In this document: positions 17,695 through 27,046 of the stretch, piece by piece
Position numbering within the stretch: position 1 is the stretch's first letter
Layout: every line of letters begins with the position of its first letter
Assembly: GCF_030695035.1 (NCBI RefSeq)
Contig: NZ_JAUYTT010000010.1
Coordinates: 248,001-312,000 of the forward strand
Origin: Frigidibacter sp.
Lineage (GTDB): Bacteria > Pseudomonadota > Alphaproteobacteria > Rhodobacterales > Rhodobacteraceae
Length of the DNA: 64,000 nt
Direction of reading: 5' to 3'
Notes under the pieces: model-generated
Told to the model about the DNA's origin: nothing
Seen by the model: only the letters and a program-made list of their open reading frames with translations
Databases searched by the model: none
Translations under genes and position numbers: made by a program

Positions 17695-18555
17695 ATGACG
17701 GAAGCCACCAGCGACTACGCCCGCCCGACCGCGCTGCCCGAGGCGCTGGCGCTGCTGGCGGCCGGCCCGCTCACCGTGCTGGCGGGCGGCACCGACCTTT
17801 ACCCCGCGACTCAGGCGCAGCGGCTGGCCGGGCCGCTGCTGGACATCACCGCGCTTGAGGGGCTGGCGGGTGTTACCGTGGGGCCGGAAGGCCTGCGCAT
17901 CGGCGCTGCGACCACATGGACCGAGCTGGCCGAGACCGACCTGCCCCCGGCGCTGGCGGCCCTGCAACAGGCGGCACGGCTGGTCGGCGGGCGGCAAATC
18001 CAGAATGCCGGCACAATCGGCGGCAACCTCTGCAACGCCTCGCCCGCCGCCGACGGAGTGCCGCCGCTGCTGGTGCTGGGGGCGGAGGTGGAACTGGCCT
18101 CGGTCCGCGGTGTCCGGCGGCTGCCCTTGGCGGAGTTTGTGCTGGGGGTGCGGAAAACGGCACGGACGCCTGATGAACTGCTGACGGCGGTGCATATTCC
18201 GGCCGCGGCTTTGGCGGGCACCTCGGCCTTCGTCAAGCTGGGCGCGCGAGCCTATTTGGTGATCTCGATCGCGATGGTCGCGGTGCGGATTGTGGCGGAG
18301 CGAGGCCGCGTGGTTGAGGCCGTGCTGGCGGTCGGGGCCTGTAGCGCTGTCGCCCGCCGCTTGCCGCAGGTGGAGGCGGCGCTGGTCGGTGCTCCGCTAT
18401 CCGAGGTGGCCACGCGGATTACCGCCGCCGAGGTCGGCGCCGCCCTCTCGCCCATCGCCGACATCCGCGGCACCGCCGACTACCGCCTCGAGGCCGCCTG
18501 CGTGCTGCTGCGCCGGGCGGTGGCGCAGGCGCTGCCGGTGGAGGAGGTCGCATGA
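17695..18555 (+). CDS. Molybdenum hydroxylase FAD-binding subunit (XdhB/CoxM type)
   Basis: 286 residues. The FAD-binding half shows TVLAGGTDLYP and RQIQNAGTIGGNLCNASPAAD (the TIGGN FAD loop); the C-terminal CO-dehydrogenase flavoprotein domain ends near EAACVLLRRAV. It should pass electrons from the FeS clusters of the next gene product to an acceptor (NAD or other). Its stop overlaps the next start (ATGA at 18552). An AAGGGA site precedes ATG 17695. First gene of the long forward cluster. Of the related substrates (xanthine, nicotinate, CO), the neighbours favour an N-heterocycle. Confidence 0.88.
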   Translation: MTEATSDYARPTALPEALALLAAGPLTVLAGGTDLYPATQAQRLAGPLLDITALEGLAGVTVGPEGLRIGAATTWTELAETDLPPALAALQQAARLVGGRQIQNAGTIGGNLCNASPAADGVPPLLVLGAEVELASVRGVRRLPLAEFVLGVRKTARTPDELLTAVHIPAAALAGTSAFVKLGARAYLVISIAMVAVRIVAERGRVVEAVLAVGACSAVARRLPQVEAALVGAPLSEVATRITAAEVGAALSPIADIRGTADYRLEAACVLLRRAVAQALPVEEVA

Positions 18556-21305
18556 ACCAGCCAGGCCGCTTCGCCACCATCACCGTCAACGGCCGCGCGA
18601 TTGCCGCTACCGGCGATCCCGCCCGCCGCCTGTCGGATTTCCTGCGCGAGGAGGCGGGGCTGCGCGGCACCAAATCGGGATGCGATGCGGGCGATTGCGG
18701 GGCTTGCACGGTGATCGTCGATGGCGCCGCGGTCTGCGCCTGCCTGATGCCGATGGGGCGACTGGCGGGCGCCCGGGTGACCACCGTCGAGGGGCTGGCC
18801 GATGCGCCGGGCGAGGCGGGGCAGGGCGCGCTCTCGCGCCTGCAAGCGGCCTTCCTGCGCCACGGCGCCGCGCAATGCGGGATCTGTACGCCCGGGATGC
18901 TGACCGCCGCCGCCGCGCTGCTGGCCGAATACCCGCGCCCGACCGAGGCCGAGGCAGAGGTGGCGCTTGGCGGGGTGCTCTGCCGCTGCACCGGCTATCG
19001 CAAGATCCTCGCCGCCGTCTGTGATGCCTGGCGCGTCGATGTGCCCGAGGCCGCGCTGCCCGCCGGCGCTGCCGTGGGCGCGCGAGTTCGGCGGCTGGAC
19101 GGGGCGCCGAAGGTGACGGGTGCGGACCGGTTCGGCGCAGATGAATGGCCCGAAGGCGCGCTGCTGCTGAAGGCGGTCCGCTCGCCCCACTTCCACGCGG
19201 CCTTTCACTTTGGCGATCTTTCGGGCTGGCAGGCCGTGCGCTCGGGAGTGGCCGCGATCTTCACCGCCGCCGACATCCCCGGCCGCAACCGCTTTGGCGT
19301 GATCCCGGCCTTTGCCGATCAGCCGGCGCTGGCCGAGGGCACCGCAAGGCTGCGCGGCGAGGCGGTGGCTCTGGTCGCCTTCGAGCCGGGGGCGGAGCCG
19401 GATCTGACCGACTTCCCCGTGACTTGGCAGGCACTCCCGCACCTCCTCGATCCCGCCGAGGCCGAGGCCACAGGCGCTCCCTTGGTCCACGCGGGCCGCC
19501 CCGGCAACCACCTTGTCGCGGGCCTTGTCCGCCGCGGAGACGCCGCCGCCGCACTGGCCGCCTCGGTGCATCTGGCGACGGGCAGCATCGAGACCGCCTT
19601 CGTCGAACATGCCTATATCGAACCTGAAGCCGGCTCTGCCTGGATGGAGGGCGAGGTGCTGTGCATCCGCGCCTGCACCCAGGCCCCGGTGATGGACCGC
19701 GACGACACCGCGGCGATCCTCGGCCTGCCGCCCGAGCGGGTGCGGATCCTGCCGACGGCGGTGGGAGGCGGCTTCGGGTCCAAGCTCGACGTCTCGCTGC
19801 AGCCGCTGCTGGGGCTGGCGGTGCTGAAGACCGGGCGGCCGTGCCGGATGGTCTATTCCCGCGCCGAAAGCATGACCTCGACCACGAAGCGCCACCCGGC
19901 GCGGATCACGGCGCAGATCGGCTGCGATGCGGAAGGCCGGGTCACCGCCCTGACCTTCGATGGCCTCTTCGACACCGGCGCCTATGCCAGCTGGGGGCCG
20001 ACGGTGGCGAACCGGGTGCCGGTCCATGCCACCGGCCCCTACCGCACCCCTGCGGTGCTGGCCCGTGCCCGCGCCATCCACACCAACGGCCCCAGTGGCG
20101 GTGCCTTCCGCGGCTTCGGCGTGCCGCAGGCGGCACTGGCGCAGGAGACGCTCTATGACCAGCTGGCGGATGCGGCGGGCATCGACCGGCTGGAGCTCCG
20201 CCTGCGCAACGCCTTCCGCGACGGCGATGCCACCGCCACGGGGCAGGTGCTGCAAGGCACCGGCATCCATGAGTGCCTGACCGCGCTGGCCCCGCACTGG
20301 ACCCGCGCGCTGGCGGATGCCGCCGCCGCCAATGCCAAGTCTAGCCACCTGCGCTGGGGCGTCGGCGTCGCCTCCTGCTGGTATGGCTGCGGCAACACCT
20401 CGCTGCCCAACCCCTCCACCATCCGGCTGGGGCTGACGCCCGAGGGCACGCTGGTGCTGCATCAGGGCGCCATGGATATCGGGCAGGGCGCCAACACCGT
20501 CATCACCCAGATCTGCGCCGATGCGCTTGGCCTGCCGGTGGGGAGCTTCACCCTCGTCGGCCCTGATACCTTCCTGACGCCCGATGCCGGCAAGACCTCT
20601 GCCTCGCGCCAGACCTATGTGTCGGGCCGGGCGGCGCAGGCGGCGGGCGCGGCCCTGCGTGCGCAGATCCTGCGGCTGGCCGGGCTGAACGGTGCGGTGC
20701 GCCTGCGGCTGGAGGGGGCGGAACTGGTGGTGGAGGGCGAAACCTCACACCGCATCGACCTTGCCGCGCTGGCCGCAAACCCACACGGCTACGCGCTGAT
20801 GGCCGAGGAGACCTATGACCCGCCCACCGCGCCGCTGGATGCCGACGGGCAGGGCACGCCCTATGCCGTCTATGGCTACGGTGCGCAGATCGCAGAGCTG
20901 GAGGTGGACACCGAGCTGGGGACGGTGCGCCTGCTGAAGATCACCGCCGCGCATGATCTTGGCCGGGTCATCAACCCCACGCTGGCCGAGGGCCAGATCG
21001 AGGGCGGCATCGCCCAGGGCATCGGCCTTGCGCTGATGGAGGAGTACCTGCCGGGGCGGACCGAGAACCTGCATGACTACCTGATCCCCACCTTCGGCGA
21101 CGTGCCCCCCATCGAGAGCCTGCTGATCGAGCGGGCGGACCCCGAGGGCCCCTTCGGCGCCAAGGGCCTTGGCGAGCATGTGCTGATCCCGACCGCGCCC
21201 GCGATCCTGAACGCGGTGCGCCATGCGACCGGCGTCACCGTCACCCGCGTGCCGCTGCTGCCGCACCGCCTGCGCGCCGCGATCCTTGCCAAGGGAACGC
21301 CATGA
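18552..21305 (+). CDS. Molybdenum hydroxylase, fused [2Fe-2S] and molybdopterin subunits
   Basis: 917 residues. Residues 1-160 are the [2Fe-2S] subunit: plant-type site GCDAGDCGACTV and second cluster QCGICTPGM with CRCTGY. From about 175 the xanthine-dehydrogenase-type molybdenum domain follows, with GGGFGSK (molybdopterin contact), GGAFRGFG, MDIGQGANT, and GPFGAKGLGE containing the catalytic-base Glu. Everything needed for aromatic N-heterocycle hydroxylation is present. The two subunits are normally separate in nicotinate, isoquinoline and CO dehydrogenases, so the fusion is a distinguishing trait. Overlaps both neighbours by 4 bases. The substrate is not known. Confidence 0.88.
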   Translation: MNQPGRFATITVNGRAIAATGDPARRLSDFLREEAGLRGTKSGCDAGDCGACTVIVDGAAVCACLMPMGRLAGARVTTVEGLADAPGEAGQGALSRLQAAFLRHGAAQCGICTPGMLTAAAALLAEYPRPTEAEAEVALGGVLCRCTGYRKILAAVCDAWRVDVPEAALPAGAAVGARVRRLDGAPKVTGADRFGADEWPEGALLLKAVRSPHFHAAFHFGDLSGWQAVRSGVAAIFTAADIPGRNRFGVIPAFADQPALAEGTARLRGEAVALVAFEPGAEPDLTDFPVTWQALPHLLDPAEAEATGAPLVHAGRPGNHLVAGLVRRGDAAAALAASVHLATGSIETAFVEHAYIEPEAGSAWMEGEVLCIRACTQAPVMDRDDTAAILGLPPERVRILPTAVGGGFGSKLDVSLQPLLGLAVLKTGRPCRMVYSRAESMTSTTKRHPARITAQIGCDAEGRVTALTFDGLFDTGAYASWGPTVANRVPVHATGPYRTPAVLARARAIHTNGPSGGAFRGFGVPQAALAQETLYDQLADAAGIDRLELRLRNAFRDGDATATGQVLQGTGIHECLTALAPHWTRALADAAAANAKSSHLRWGVGVASCWYGCGNTSLPNPSTIRLGLTPEGTLVLHQGAMDIGQGANTVITQICADALGLPVGSFTLVGPDTFLTPDAGKTSASRQTYVSGRAAQAAGAALRAQILRLAGLNGAVRLRLEGAELVVEGETSHRIDLAALAANPHGYALMAEETYDPPTAPLDADGQGTPYAVYGYGAQIAELEVDTELGTVRLLKITAAHDLGRVINPTLAEGQIEGGIAQGIGLALMEEYLPGRTENLHDYLIPTFGDVPPIESLLIERADPEGPFGAKGLGEHVLIPTAPAILNAVRHATGVTVTRVPLLPHRLRAAILAKGTP

Positions 21306-22750
21306 CCGACCGTCCTGAAGTCCCCAAGATCCGCTGCGATGCCTGCCCGGTGATGTGCTACATCGCCCCCGGCCAGACCGGCGCCTGCGACCGCTATGGC
21401 AATGTCGCGGGCCGGATTCTGCGCACCGATCCGGTGACGCTGCTGTCGCGCAGCGTGGCGGCGGGCGGGGCGGTGGTGCCCTTCGCGGGCGCGGATTGGC
21501 AGGACGGGATGCTGCCCGAGGATGCCTTCGTCACCGGCATCGGATCGGGCACCACCTACCCCGATTACAAGCCCGCGCCCTTCATCGTCTCCTCGCAGAT
21601 CGAGGGGGCCGATATGGTGACGGTGGTCACCGAGGCGATCTTTTCCTATTGCGGCGTCAAGGTGAAGATCGACACCGACCGCCACCTTGGCAGCGAAGGC
21701 GCAGTGGTGCGGGCGGGGGGCGAGGCCGTCGGCCATGTCACCACCGCCGAATATGGCAGCCAGATGCTGTCGCTTGGCGGGGTCAGCCACCTGACCGGGC
21801 ATTCCAAGGCCGAGGGGCGGGCGACCTCTGCCGCGCTGCTGGCGCTGTGCAACCGCGCTGCGGTGGAACTGGCCATCGACGGCGGGTCCAGCGTCGTGGT
21901 GCAGGCGGGCCACGCGCCGATTGTCGACGGAGTGCCGGAGCGGCGGATGCGGGTCGGCTGCGGGTCGGCCACCATTGGCATGTTCGCAGATCAGTGGCTG
22001 GGGCTGGTGGATGAGGTGGTGGTGGTCGATGACCATATCACCGGCGTCGTGTCCGAGCATCAGGCGGGCAAGGTGATTGGCTGGCCCGAGACCGGCATCA
22101 AGATCCTCGGCCAGCGATCGACTCCGGGGCGGTATTTCCGGGTGTCGGAGCCGGGGCTGGGATGGGGCGGCACGCGGCTGACCGACCCCCTTGCGATCCT
22201 TGGCCCGTGGAATGCCAAGAAGGGCGCGCGGCCGGGGCTGCGGCTGCTGATGGTCTCCACCACTGGCGAGGATTGCGGGTATTACGTGCTGGATGAGGCG
22301 CTGCAGCCGGTACAGCAGCCGCTGCCCGAGGAGCTGAAACCCTCGGTCGCGCTGATCGACGAGAATTGCGAGCCGTCGCTGTGTACCGTGCTGTTCGTCG
22401 GCGGGGCGGGCGGCAGCCTGCGCGCCGGGGTCACGCGCAACCCGGTGCGGCTGACGCGGTCGGTGCAGGCGGGGGAGACGCGGCTGACGGTGGGCGGGGC
22501 GGGGGTGTTCCTCTGGCCCGGCGGCGGGATCACCTTCATGGTCGATGTGACGCGGCTGCCGGAGGGGGCGTTCGGCCAGGTGCCGACCCCGGCGCTGGTG
22601 GCGCCCCTGGAGTTCACCCTGCCGCGCGCGGCCTATCTGGCGCTTGGCGGGCATGGCGGCGCGATCCGGCCCTTGGCCGAGATCGGGGTGGAGGGCGGGG
22701 AGTATGTGATCGCGGCACGGGTAGAGCCCTGGCCGGGGGCGGCGGAGTGA
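21302..22750 (+). CDS. 6-hydroxynicotinate-reductase-like iron-sulfur protein
   Basis: 482 residues. The N-terminus has a cysteine set CDACPVMCYIAPGQTGAC suited to an FeS cluster; the rest is rich in Gly loops (GIGSGTTYPDYKPAP, RVGCGSATIGMF, WPGGGITFMVDV). It resembles the family annotated as 6-hydroxynicotinate reductase, which in nicotinate-fermenting Eubacterium reduces 6-hydroxynicotinate to a tetrahydro-6-oxo product with ferredoxin. Directly after a molybdenum hydroxylase this gives a hydroxylate-then-reduce pair. True substrate and electron donor are unknown. Overlaps both neighbours by 4 bases. Confidence 0.7.
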   Translation: MTDRPEVPKIRCDACPVMCYIAPGQTGACDRYGNVAGRILRTDPVTLLSRSVAAGGAVVPFAGADWQDGMLPEDAFVTGIGSGTTYPDYKPAPFIVSSQIEGADMVTVVTEAIFSYCGVKVKIDTDRHLGSEGAVVRAGGEAVGHVTTAEYGSQMLSLGGVSHLTGHSKAEGRATSAALLALCNRAAVELAIDGGSSVVVQAGHAPIVDGVPERRMRVGCGSATIGMFADQWLGLVDEVVVVDDHITGVVSEHQAGKVIGWPETGIKILGQRSTPGRYFRVSEPGLGWGGTRLTDPLAILGPWNAKKGARPGLRLLMVSTTGEDCGYYVLDEALQPVQQPLPEELKPSVALIDENCEPSLCTVLFVGGAGGSLRAGVTRNPVRLTRSVQAGETRLTVGGAGVFLWPGGGITFMVDVTRLPEGAFGQVPTPALVAPLEFTLPRAAYLALGGHGGAIRPLAEIGVEGGEYVIAARVEPWPGAAE

Positions 22751-23598
22751 GCGCTTGGTCCGCCCTGCTGCCCGATGGCCGCCTGCATCTGCAGCACGGC
22801 CCCATCGACCTGATCGTGGAGGCCTTCGGCGCGCCGGAGGCGGTGCGGGCGGCCTATGCCCGCGCCACGGCCCGGTTCGAGGGGGTGCTGCCGGCGCTGG
22901 TTGCAGAACTGCCGGCCTTGCGCAGCAACACACCCGGCGTGCTGCGCGGCCGCGTGGCGCAGGCGATGGCCGATGCGGTTGCGCCCTTCCGCCCGGACTT
23001 CATCACCCCGATGGCCGCGGTGGCGGGGGCGGTGGCCGATTCTGTCTGCGCAGCGCTGGTGGCGGGGGGCGGGCTCAGCCGCGCCTATGTCAACAACGGC
23101 GGCGACATCGCGCTGTGGCTGGCGCCGGGGCAGGGCCTGACCGCTGCCATCGCCGCCCGCCCCGGCGCGCCGGACCGGCTGCGCATCGCCCACGCCGATC
23201 CCGTGCGCGGCATCGCCACTTCGGGCCGGGACGGGCGCTCCCTGTCGCTCGGCATCGCCGACGCGGTGACGGTGCTGGCCGCGACTGCCGCCGCCGCCGA
23301 TGCCGCCGCGACGATGATAGCCAATGCGGTGGATCTACCCGGCCATCCCGCCATCAGCCGCCGCCCGGCTTGCGAGGTCAGCCATGACAGCGACCTTGGC
23401 GACCGCCTCGTCACCTGCGCCGTCGCCCCTCTGCCCGCCGAAGACATCGCCACCGCCCTCGACCGCGGCGCAACCTTCGCAAGCGCCCTGCAGGCCCGCG
23501 GGCTGATTGCCGGGGCGGCGCTTTTCCTGCAGGGTGCCGCGCAAGTCACCGGCCCCTTGCTGCAACAACCCGTGGAGCCCCGCCTTGCCCCAGTTTGA
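22747..23598 (+). CDS. UPF0280 family protein
   Basis: 283 residues starting from the GTG that overlaps the preceding stop. The family has a fold related to ApbE-like FMN transferases but no proven activity. Conserved-looking stretches are RSNTPGVLRGRVAQ, ITPMAAVAGAVADSV, AYVNNGGDIALWLAPG and ATSGRDGRSLSLGIADAVTV, which parallel the flavin- and metal-binding segments of ApbE (NAGGD, GISTSG). A flavin-handling or maturation role for the neighbouring FeS/Mo enzymes is a reasonable guess. Its 3' end overlaps the next gene by 14 bases, indicating tight co-translation. Confidence 0.75.
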   Translation: MSAWSALLPDGRLHLQHGPIDLIVEAFGAPEAVRAAYARATARFEGVLPALVAELPALRSNTPGVLRGRVAQAMADAVAPFRPDFITPMAAVAGAVADSVCAALVAGGGLSRAYVNNGGDIALWLAPGQGLTAAIAARPGAPDRLRIAHADPVRGIATSGRDGRSLSLGIADAVTVLAATAAAADAAATMIANAVDLPGHPAISRRPACEVSHDSDLGDRLVTCAVAPLPAEDIATALDRGATFASALQARGLIAGAALFLQGAAQVTGPLLQQPVEPRLAPV

Positions 23599-24166
23599 GA
23601 TCCGCAAGACCGCCCTGATCGTGGAAGACATCCACCATGACGGCGGCCCCGCGCCCGAGCAGCCGCGCCGCCGCGCCGCGATGCTGGCGCTGGTGCGCAA
23701 CCCCTTCGCGGGCCGCCATGAGCCCGATCTGCAACCGGCGATGGAGGATCTCAAGCCCCTCGGCCTTGCGATGAGCCACCGCCTGATCGCGGCACTGGAC
23801 GGGCCGGAGGGCATCGACGGCTATGGCAAGGGCGCGCTGGTCGGCGCGAGCGGCGAGGCGGAGCATGGCGCGCTGTGGCACGTCCCCGGCGGCTATGCGA
23901 TGCGCGAGCTTCTGGGCGAATCGCGGGCCATTGTGCCCTCGGCGATGAAGGTTGGCGCGATGGGGGCGACGCTGGATGTGCCCTTGGGCCATATCAACGC
24001 CGCCTATGTCCGCAGCCATTTCGATGCCTTCACCGTGTCGATGCCCGACGGCCCCCGCGCCGATGAGATCCTGTTCGTGCTGGCGATGGCCCGCGGCGGG
24101 CGGGTGCATTCGCGGATGGGCGGGCTCGAGGTCTGGCAGGTCACCGGAACGGACGGGCTGCGCTGA
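23585..24166 (+). CDS. DUF1185 'amino acid synthesis' family protein
   Basis: 193 residues from TTG 23585 (PQFEIRKTALIVEDI); an upstream ATG in frame would add unrelated residues. The protein matches the DUF1185/AA_synth family: conserved IEDxxHDGG-like start (VEDIHHDGGPA), KGALVGASGEAEHGALWH, and a MKVGAMGATLDVPLGHINAAYVRSHFD core (quoted in part). The family has a known structure but no demonstrated reaction; it commonly occurs near amidohydrolases and molybdenum hydroxylases. A ring-opening or isomerising role in this pathway is possible. One-base overlap with the following membrane-protein gene. Confidence 0.75.
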   Translation: MPQFEIRKTALIVEDIHHDGGPAPEQPRRRAAMLALVRNPFAGRHEPDLQPAMEDLKPLGLAMSHRLIAALDGPEGIDGYGKGALVGASGEAEHGALWHVPGGYAMRELLGESRAIVPSAMKVGAMGATLDVPLGHINAAYVRSHFDAFTVSMPDGPRADEILFVLAMARGGRVHSRMGGLEVWQVTGTDGLR

Positions 24167-25554
24167 TGCGTCAGCTGCCCGCCGCGGCGGCGCTGGCGCT
24201 GCTGCCGGGTGCAGCGCTGGCCCATGCGTCGGAGCGGATGGTGATCCTGACGCTGCCGACCGGCTGGTACATCCTTGGCGCCGCGGTTGCCGTGGCGCTG
24301 ACCGGGGCGCTGGCGCTGCTGGGGCGGCTTCCGGCCTTCACGGCGCGGCAGCTGTGGGAGCGGCGGGTGATCGTGCCGCGCCCCGCCGTCAGCTGGATCG
24401 CCGCGCTGGTCTGGGCGGCGCTGGTGGTCACCGGCCTCCTTGGCAGCCGCGACCCGATGGCGAACCCTTTGCCGCTGGTGGTCTGGACGGTGATGTGGGT
24501 GGCGCTGACGCTGGCTTGCGTGATCTTCGGCGACCTGTGGCGCGGGATCGACCCTTGGACCGGCCCGGTGCGCAGCGCCCGCCGCCTGCTGGGGCGGACC
24601 GGCAGCATAGGCCTTGTGCGGCTTGGCTACCTGCCCGCGGTGCTGTTCTACCTGGCCTTCGCCTGGTTCGAGATCGTGTCGCTGAGCCCCGCCGACCCCG
24701 CCGTTCTGGCGCGGGTGGTGGCGGGGTACTGGCTGCTGGTCTTCGTGCTGGCGGTGGCCGAGGGCGAGGACTGGCTGGAGCGGGGCGAGGCCTTCACGGT
24801 CTATTTCGGCTTTATTTCCAAGATCGCGCCGCTCTGGCACGAAACCCAAGGCACCACGGTGCGCCGCTTCTGCGGTCTGCCTGGCGCGCAGGTGCTGCGG
24901 ATGGCGCCGCTGCCGCCGACCGCCATCGCCTTCGTGACGCTGGTGCTGGCCGGCGTCACCTTCGACGGGCTGGCCGAGACCTTCTGGTGGCTGGCCCTGA
25001 TCGGCATCAACCCGCTGGAGTTTCCGGGCCGCTCTGCCGTGACCGGGGTCAACACCGCCGGGCTGCTGGCCCTCTGGGCCCTGACCGGCGCCACCATCCT
25101 TGCGGCGCTGGCACTTGGCCTGCGGCTGGTCCGAATTTCACAGACGGGCGCGCCTTTGGCAAGGTTCGGCGCGCTGGCGGGCCCGGTGCTGCTGTCCTTC
25201 CTGCCGATCGCCGCGGGCTATCACGTTGCGCATTATTTCATCGCGCTGCTGACGCAAGGCCAATACGTCCTTGCCGCGCTGAACGACCCCCTGCACCGGG
25301 ACTGGGCGCTTCTGGGCCTGCCCAAGCATTGGGTGTCCTTCGGGTTTCTGTCGGATGCAGCCTCGGTCCACGCCATCTGGGCGGTGCAGTTCGTGGTGAT
25401 CCTCGGCGCGCATGTGCTGGCCGTGGTGCTGTCGATGCGGCTGTCGGACGCCCCCCCGCGCCTCTCTGGCTGGTCACATCTGCCGGTCACAGTGCTGATG
25501 GTGCTTTACACGGTGCTTGGTCTCTGGCTGCTATCGACCCCGACGGGCGCCTGA
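24166..25554 (+). CDS. Polytopic membrane protein of unknown function
   Basis: 462 residues. A cleavable-looking N-terminal signal (LPAAAALALLPGAALAHA) is followed by about 10 hydrophobic helices and little soluble sequence. Notable polar motifs are FGDLWRGIDPWTGP, GEDWLERGEAFTVYFG and GINPLEFPGRSAVTG. A similar family has been labelled fenitrothion hydrolase in some genomes, from memory and unverified. Its position between the FeS/DUF1185 genes and the ABC importer suggests membrane transport, electron transfer to the quinone pool or substrate processing at the membrane. I cannot assign a reaction. Confidence 0.6.
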   Translation: MRQLPAAAALALLPGAALAHASERMVILTLPTGWYILGAAVAVALTGALALLGRLPAFTARQLWERRVIVPRPAVSWIAALVWAALVVTGLLGSRDPMANPLPLVVWTVMWVALTLACVIFGDLWRGIDPWTGPVRSARRLLGRTGSIGLVRLGYLPAVLFYLAFAWFEIVSLSPADPAVLARVVAGYWLLVFVLAVAEGEDWLERGEAFTVYFGFISKIAPLWHETQGTTVRRFCGLPGAQVLRMAPLPPTAIAFVTLVLAGVTFDGLAETFWWLALIGINPLEFPGRSAVTGVNTAGLLALWALTGATILAALALGLRLVRISQTGAPLARFGALAGPVLLSFLPIAAGYHVAHYFIALLTQGQYVLAALNDPLHRDWALLGLPKHWVSFGFLSDAASVHAIWAVQFVVILGAHVLAVVLSMRLSDAPPRLSGWSHLPVTVLMVLYTVLGLWLLSTPTGA

Positions 25555-25596
25555 CAAAAGGGCGGTTCGGCATCCATCGAGGCGTGCAGAAATGCG

Positions 25597-25625
25597 TGGA
25601 CTTTTCATTTGCACACTCACATTAT
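25597..25625 (+). promoter_or_regulatory. Putative sigma-70-type promoter of the ABC transporter operon
   Basis: TGGACT, 17-base spacer, CATTAT: four of six matches at each hexamer, in a locally AT-rich gap of 129 bases before the binding-protein gene. The gap separates two otherwise overlapping gene runs, so a secondary promoter here is plausible. Confidence 0.35.
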
Positions 25626-25683
25626 TTTCCCAAGGCCCGGCGCGCAAGATCAGGGCCAAGCCCCCAACAGCGGAGATCTTCCC

Positions 25684-26970
25684 ATGACTTCCAGACTGAT
25701 CGGACTGACCCCGTCCCGGCGCACGGTGCTTGGCGGGCTTGCGGCCTCGGGCGCGGCGCTGGCGCTGCCGGCCCGCTTTGCCAGCGCCCAAAGCGCGGCC
25801 CCCATCAAGCTGGGCTTCCAGCTGCACCGCACCGGCATCGGCGCCGCCTATGGTCGCTGGTATGAGCGTACGGCGCAGGCGGCGCTGACGCTGGTGAACG
25901 AGGCTGGCGGCATCAATGGCCGGCCCGTAGAGATCCTGTTCGAGGATGACGGCACCGACCCCAAGCGCGGCGCCGAGGTGATGGAGAAATTCGCCAGCCA
26001 GTCGAATTGCGATGCCGTATTCGGCGCGCTGTTCAGCCATGTCGTCGTCGGCACCGCGCCCCGCGCGGGCGAGCTGAAGATGCCTTACCTTGTCTGCTCC
26101 GAAGGCCACCACGTCGCCTCGGGCAAGCTGAACCGCTGGACGCTGCAACCCGGCATCACCGATGTGAAATCGCAGGTGCAGGCGATGGCGCCGTGGATTT
26201 CCTCCACGCTTGGCAAGAAGGTCACGATGATCTTCCCGGACTATGCCTTCGGTCATGACCACCGCGACGCCTTCGTGCCGGCGATTCAGGCCGCGGGCGG
26301 CGAGGTGATCGAGCAGATCGCCATCCCGCCGACCGAGACCAGCTTCACCCGCTACCTGCCGCGGATCCCGTCCGATACCGAGGTGATCTATCACGTCATG
26401 GTCGGCCCCGCGGTGCTGACCTTCGTCAAGGAACTGGGCGAGTTCTACGGCTCTGGCGACCGGCCGCAGATCTTCGGCTTCATCGACTCGCTGGAAGCGG
26501 TGAACATCGCCTCGCCGGGGCTGGAATTCCTCGAGGGCACGCATTTCTGGGAAGGCCATTGCCGCTACCTTCAGGCCGATGCGGGTGAGCATGAGGCGAC
26601 CTATCGCGCCGCGGTGGGTGTGGATGACACCGGCGCCTCGGTGGCCGATGCCAAGGACATCTCGACCTACGCCCACATGTTCTCGGTCTGGGAGACGCTG
26701 TTCATCCTGAAGGCGGGGATGGAGGCGGCGGGTTATCAGGGCCCGGCCGACCGGCAGAAGCTGGTCGAGGCGATCGAGGCGATGACCGATATGCCCTACA
26801 GCATCGAGCATCCGCAGGGCGCGAAAACCTTCAACGGCAAGACCCATCAGGTGTTCGGGCTGCAATACATCTCGAAGGTCGAGGGCGGCAAGCTGGTGAA
26901 GGTGCACACCACCTCGCCCGAGGACGGGATGTATCCCGACGAGGCCGACTACACCGCGATGTCGTTTTAA
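25684..26970 (+). CDS. ABC transporter periplasmic binding protein, Liv/urea/amide type
   Basis: 428 residues. It begins with a Tat signal, SRRTVLGGLAASGAALALP with the twin arginines, then cleavage near ASA-Q. The mature part is a type I periplasmic-binding fold: IKLGFQLHRTG, LVNEAGGINGRPVEILFEDD, a GALFSHVVVGTAP hinge strand, and FPDYAFGHDHRDAF. This resembles the urea/short-chain-amide/branched-chain amino-acid group. It supplies the ligand to the two permeases and two ATPases that follow, so the pathway substrate is probably imported from outside. A GC-rich hairpin (about 26985-27019) between this gene and the permease may raise binding-protein expression over the rest. Confidence 0.85.
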   Translation: MTSRLIGLTPSRRTVLGGLAASGAALALPARFASAQSAAPIKLGFQLHRTGIGAAYGRWYERTAQAALTLVNEAGGINGRPVEILFEDDGTDPKRGAEVMEKFASQSNCDAVFGALFSHVVVGTAPRAGELKMPYLVCSEGHHVASGKLNRWTLQPGITDVKSQVQAMAPWISSTLGKKVTMIFPDYAFGHDHRDAFVPAIQAAGGEVIEQIAIPPTETSFTRYLPRIPSDTEVIYHVMVGPAVLTFVKELGEFYGSGDRPQIFGFIDSLEAVNIASPGLEFLEGTHFWEGHCRYLQADAGEHEATYRAAVGVDDTGASVADAKDISTYAHMFSVWETLFILKAGMEAAGYQGPADRQKLVEAIEAMTDMPYSIEHPQGAKTFNGKTHQVFGLQYISKVEGGKLVKVHTTSPEDGMYPDEADYTAMSF

Positions 26971-27046
26971 GGTGAGCTGATCTGGGGCAGGGCGGGGGCC
27001 GCGCGCCCTCGCCCCGCAGAGCGGCGTCCTCCAGAAGGGGCATTTC

